DNA of 5,099 nucleotides from CAZIOQ01 sp964540975 (lineage in GTDB: Bacteria > Patescibacteriota > Microgenomatia > UBA12405 > UBA6130): NCBI GenBank assembly GCA_964540975.1, contig CAZIOQ010000044.1, positions 1 to 5,099 on the forward strand, given 5' to 3'. Under the pieces are notes generated by a model that saw only the letters and a list, made by a program, of their open reading frames with translations, was not told the DNA's origin and did not search any database. Shown piece after piece: positions 3,905-5,099 of this stretch. Position numbers and translations under genes: made by a program. How positions within the stretch are numbered: the first letter of the stretch is position 1; every line of letters starts with the position of its first letter.

Positions 3905-4885
3905 ATGTTTTTCAAAAAAACATACGACATTATCTGTTTTGGTTCGGCCACGGTCGATATTTTTTTGTCTTCTAAAGAATTTAAACTCTTGCCAGAAAGC
4001 AAAACTGGTCTTAAAAGAACTACCATTTGTACAATTTATCAAGATAAAGTAGAAATCGATCAACGAGTAATTGCCAGCGGCGGTGGCGGAACGAACACCG
4101 CTGTTGGTTTCGCTCGATTAGGACTCAAAACTGCTCTTGTTTGCCAATTTGGAAAAGATATTTTTGGCCAGATGGTTTTAGCTGAATTAAAAAAAGAAAA
4201 AAATCTTGATCTTACTCAATTAATAATCAAAAAGGAAGATCAAACAGACCAGTCAGTTATTCTCTTAACACCCACTGGTCAAAGAACCATCTTAGTTTAC
4301 CGAGGCAAAACACGCCTGGAAAAAGAGGATATTAACTGGTCTTTGCTAAATACAAAATGGTTCTATCTCGCCTCTTTAGAAGGCAATCTTCATTTGGCTC
4401 AAGAATTAATCGACTTTGCTTATAAAAAAGGCATAAAAGTTGCTTGGAATCCGGGCAAAAAAGAACTAAGCCAAAAAGAAACAGTTATCTTGCTTTCGAA
4501 ATATGTTAATTTAATTTCTTTTAATCAAGAAGAGGCCTGCTTCTTACTGGCAACCACCGAGAATAAACTTTGGGAAAAAATCAATAAGATTGGCTCCCCT
4601 TTAATTATCGTCACCCAGGGCAAGCAAGGAGCAACAGCGATCAGTGGCAACCAAAAAATTCATCGACCAATTTTCCAAATTAAAACAATTGATGAGACCG
4701 GAGCTGGGGATAGTTTTAATTCTGGCTTAGTGGCCGGCTTAATTAAAGGATTATCTTTACAGGAAAGTTTAAACTGGGGAATGGCTAATTCTGCTAGTGT
4801 TGTCTCCCGAATCGGCACTAAAGCTGGTTTATTAACTGAAAAACAATTAAAGGAATTTATTACTCGGCATTCCCAAAATGGATAA
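3905..4885 (+). CDS. PfkB-family carbohydrate kinase
   Basis: A 326-residue ribokinase/PfkB-fold kinase, cytosolic, which passes a phosphate from ATP to a sugar or sugar phosphate. The N terminus DIICFGSATVDIF is the usual first strand. The first signature is SGGGGTNTAVGFARLG (58-73), and NPGK lies at 182-185. N207-E210 (NQEE) is the usual nucleotide/metal-site motif. DETGAGDSFNSG (263-274) holds the anion hole and the catalytic base D269. Length and motif order are normal and all key residues are present. It begins two bases after the aldolase stop, without a Shine-Dalgarno, so translation is probably coupled. Paired with a class II aldolase it could be a 6-phosphofructokinase or a tagatose/fructose phosphate kinase. 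Sequence alone does not decide, and ribokinase- or nucleoside-type substrates remain possible. Confidence 0.93.
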   Translation: MFFKKTYDIICFGSATVDIFLSSKEFKLLPESKTGLKRTTICTIYQDKVEIDQRVIASGGGGTNTAVGFARLGLKTALVCQFGKDIFGQMVLAELKKEKNLDLTQLIIKKEDQTDQSVILLTPTGQRTILVYRGKTRLEKEDINWSLLNTKWFYLASLEGNLHLAQELIDFAYKKGIKVAWNPGKKELSQKETVILLSKYVNLISFNQEEACFLLATTENKLWEKINKIGSPLIIVTQGKQGATAISGNQKIHRPIFQIKTIDETGAGDSFNSGLVAGLIKGLSLQESLNWGMANSASVVSRIGTKAGLLTEKQLKEFITRHSQNG

Positions 4886-5099
4886 TCAACCAACTTCGCT
4901 TGCCCGAGGCTACCGACAACAAGATTTACTCACCAAAACTAGTCAAGAAAAAAATCTCAAAAAAACCAGAATTTTTGTGGCAATCTTAGCCAGTAGCACT
5001 TTTTTGCTAAGCTTATTTTTTTGGTCAATTAAAAAATTGACAAAACAATCGATCAAGATTAATTTACCAGCAGTTAAATTTGAACAAATTGAGAATAAT
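4878..5099 (+). CDS. Single-pass membrane protein, partial at the window end
   Basis: The ATG at 4878 overlaps the end of the kinase gene by 8 bases (ATGGATAA), and the frame stays open for 74 codons to the window edge. The N terminus is polar and basic (about 1-30, with lysines just before the membrane). A hydrophobic helix lies at about 31-50 (IFVAILASSTFLLSLFFW), then SIKKLTKQSIKINLPAVKFE, presumably outside. This is a type II or signal-anchor layout. The overlap suggests translational coupling to the kinase. The protein is not recognised and no domain is visible yet; the missing C-terminal part would be needed to name it. No Shine-Dalgarno precedes the ATG. Confidence 0.75.
   Translation, partial: MDNQPTSLARGYRQQDLLTKTSQEKNLKKTRIFVAILASSTFLLSLFFWSIKKLTKQSIKINLPAVKFEQIENN

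Noticed and set aside
4660..4893. 77-residue minus-strand open frame
   Set aside because: It is the antisense of the conserved GAGD end of the kinase.
1..5099. CRISPR array, transposase, phage or defence genes
   Set aside because: No regularly spaced repeats, no recombinase or nuclease motifs, and no phage-like gene were seen on either strand.

Overview
The window is AT-rich with compact, closely packed genes. It looks like a Patescibacteria (CPR) genome. The basis is a DUF5667-type exported protein, a two-helix membrane protein of a kind common in that group, an aldolase/PfkB sugar-kinase pair, and translation starts without visible Shine-Dalgarno sequences. All intact genes end in TAA. Glycine is written with GGN and no in-frame TGA is seen, so nothing points to the UGA-glycine code. 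The lineage call is inference from gene content, not a database match.

Left part (about 1-1375, minus strand): a probable transcription unit starts at a TATAAT box near 1344-1349. It carries four tRNA genes in the order Arg(GCG), Ser(GGA), Arg(CCG), Ser(CGA), then panD (aspartate 1-decarboxylase), then a cysteine-rich DUF3795 protein. Both protein genes are interrupted. In each, the reading frame stops early and the family-typical C-terminal part continues in the +1 frame (panD tail to 533, DUF3795 tail to 34). Both early stops sit in the same heptamer, GC-TAA-AA. PanD also lacks its substrate-binding arginine and has no ATG in frame at its N terminus. One tRNA-Arg has a C at the nearly invariant U55, and another has the GCG anticodon, which is unusual for bacteria. 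This part is either decaying, recoded, or carries assembly errors.

Middle (about 1376-2880, minus strand): a 194-aa two-helix membrane protein, then a GC-rich segment (2104-2215) with strong pairing potential that could be a structured RNA, then a signal-anchored DUF5667 protein.

Right part (2847-5099, plus strand): a divergently transcribed tRNA-Ser(GCT) with encoded CCA is followed by a tightly coupled gene set. This is a class II fructose-bisphosphate aldolase-family protein, a PfkB-family sugar kinase two bases later, and a single-pass membrane protein that overlaps the kinase by 8 bases and runs off the window. The kinase and aldolase would fit consecutive sugar-phosphate steps, but the aldolase lacks the usual glycine/glutamate-rich active-site loop.

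The left portion of the tRNA/panD/DUF3795 unit deserves the most attention. No mobile element, CRISPR array or defence system is visible.
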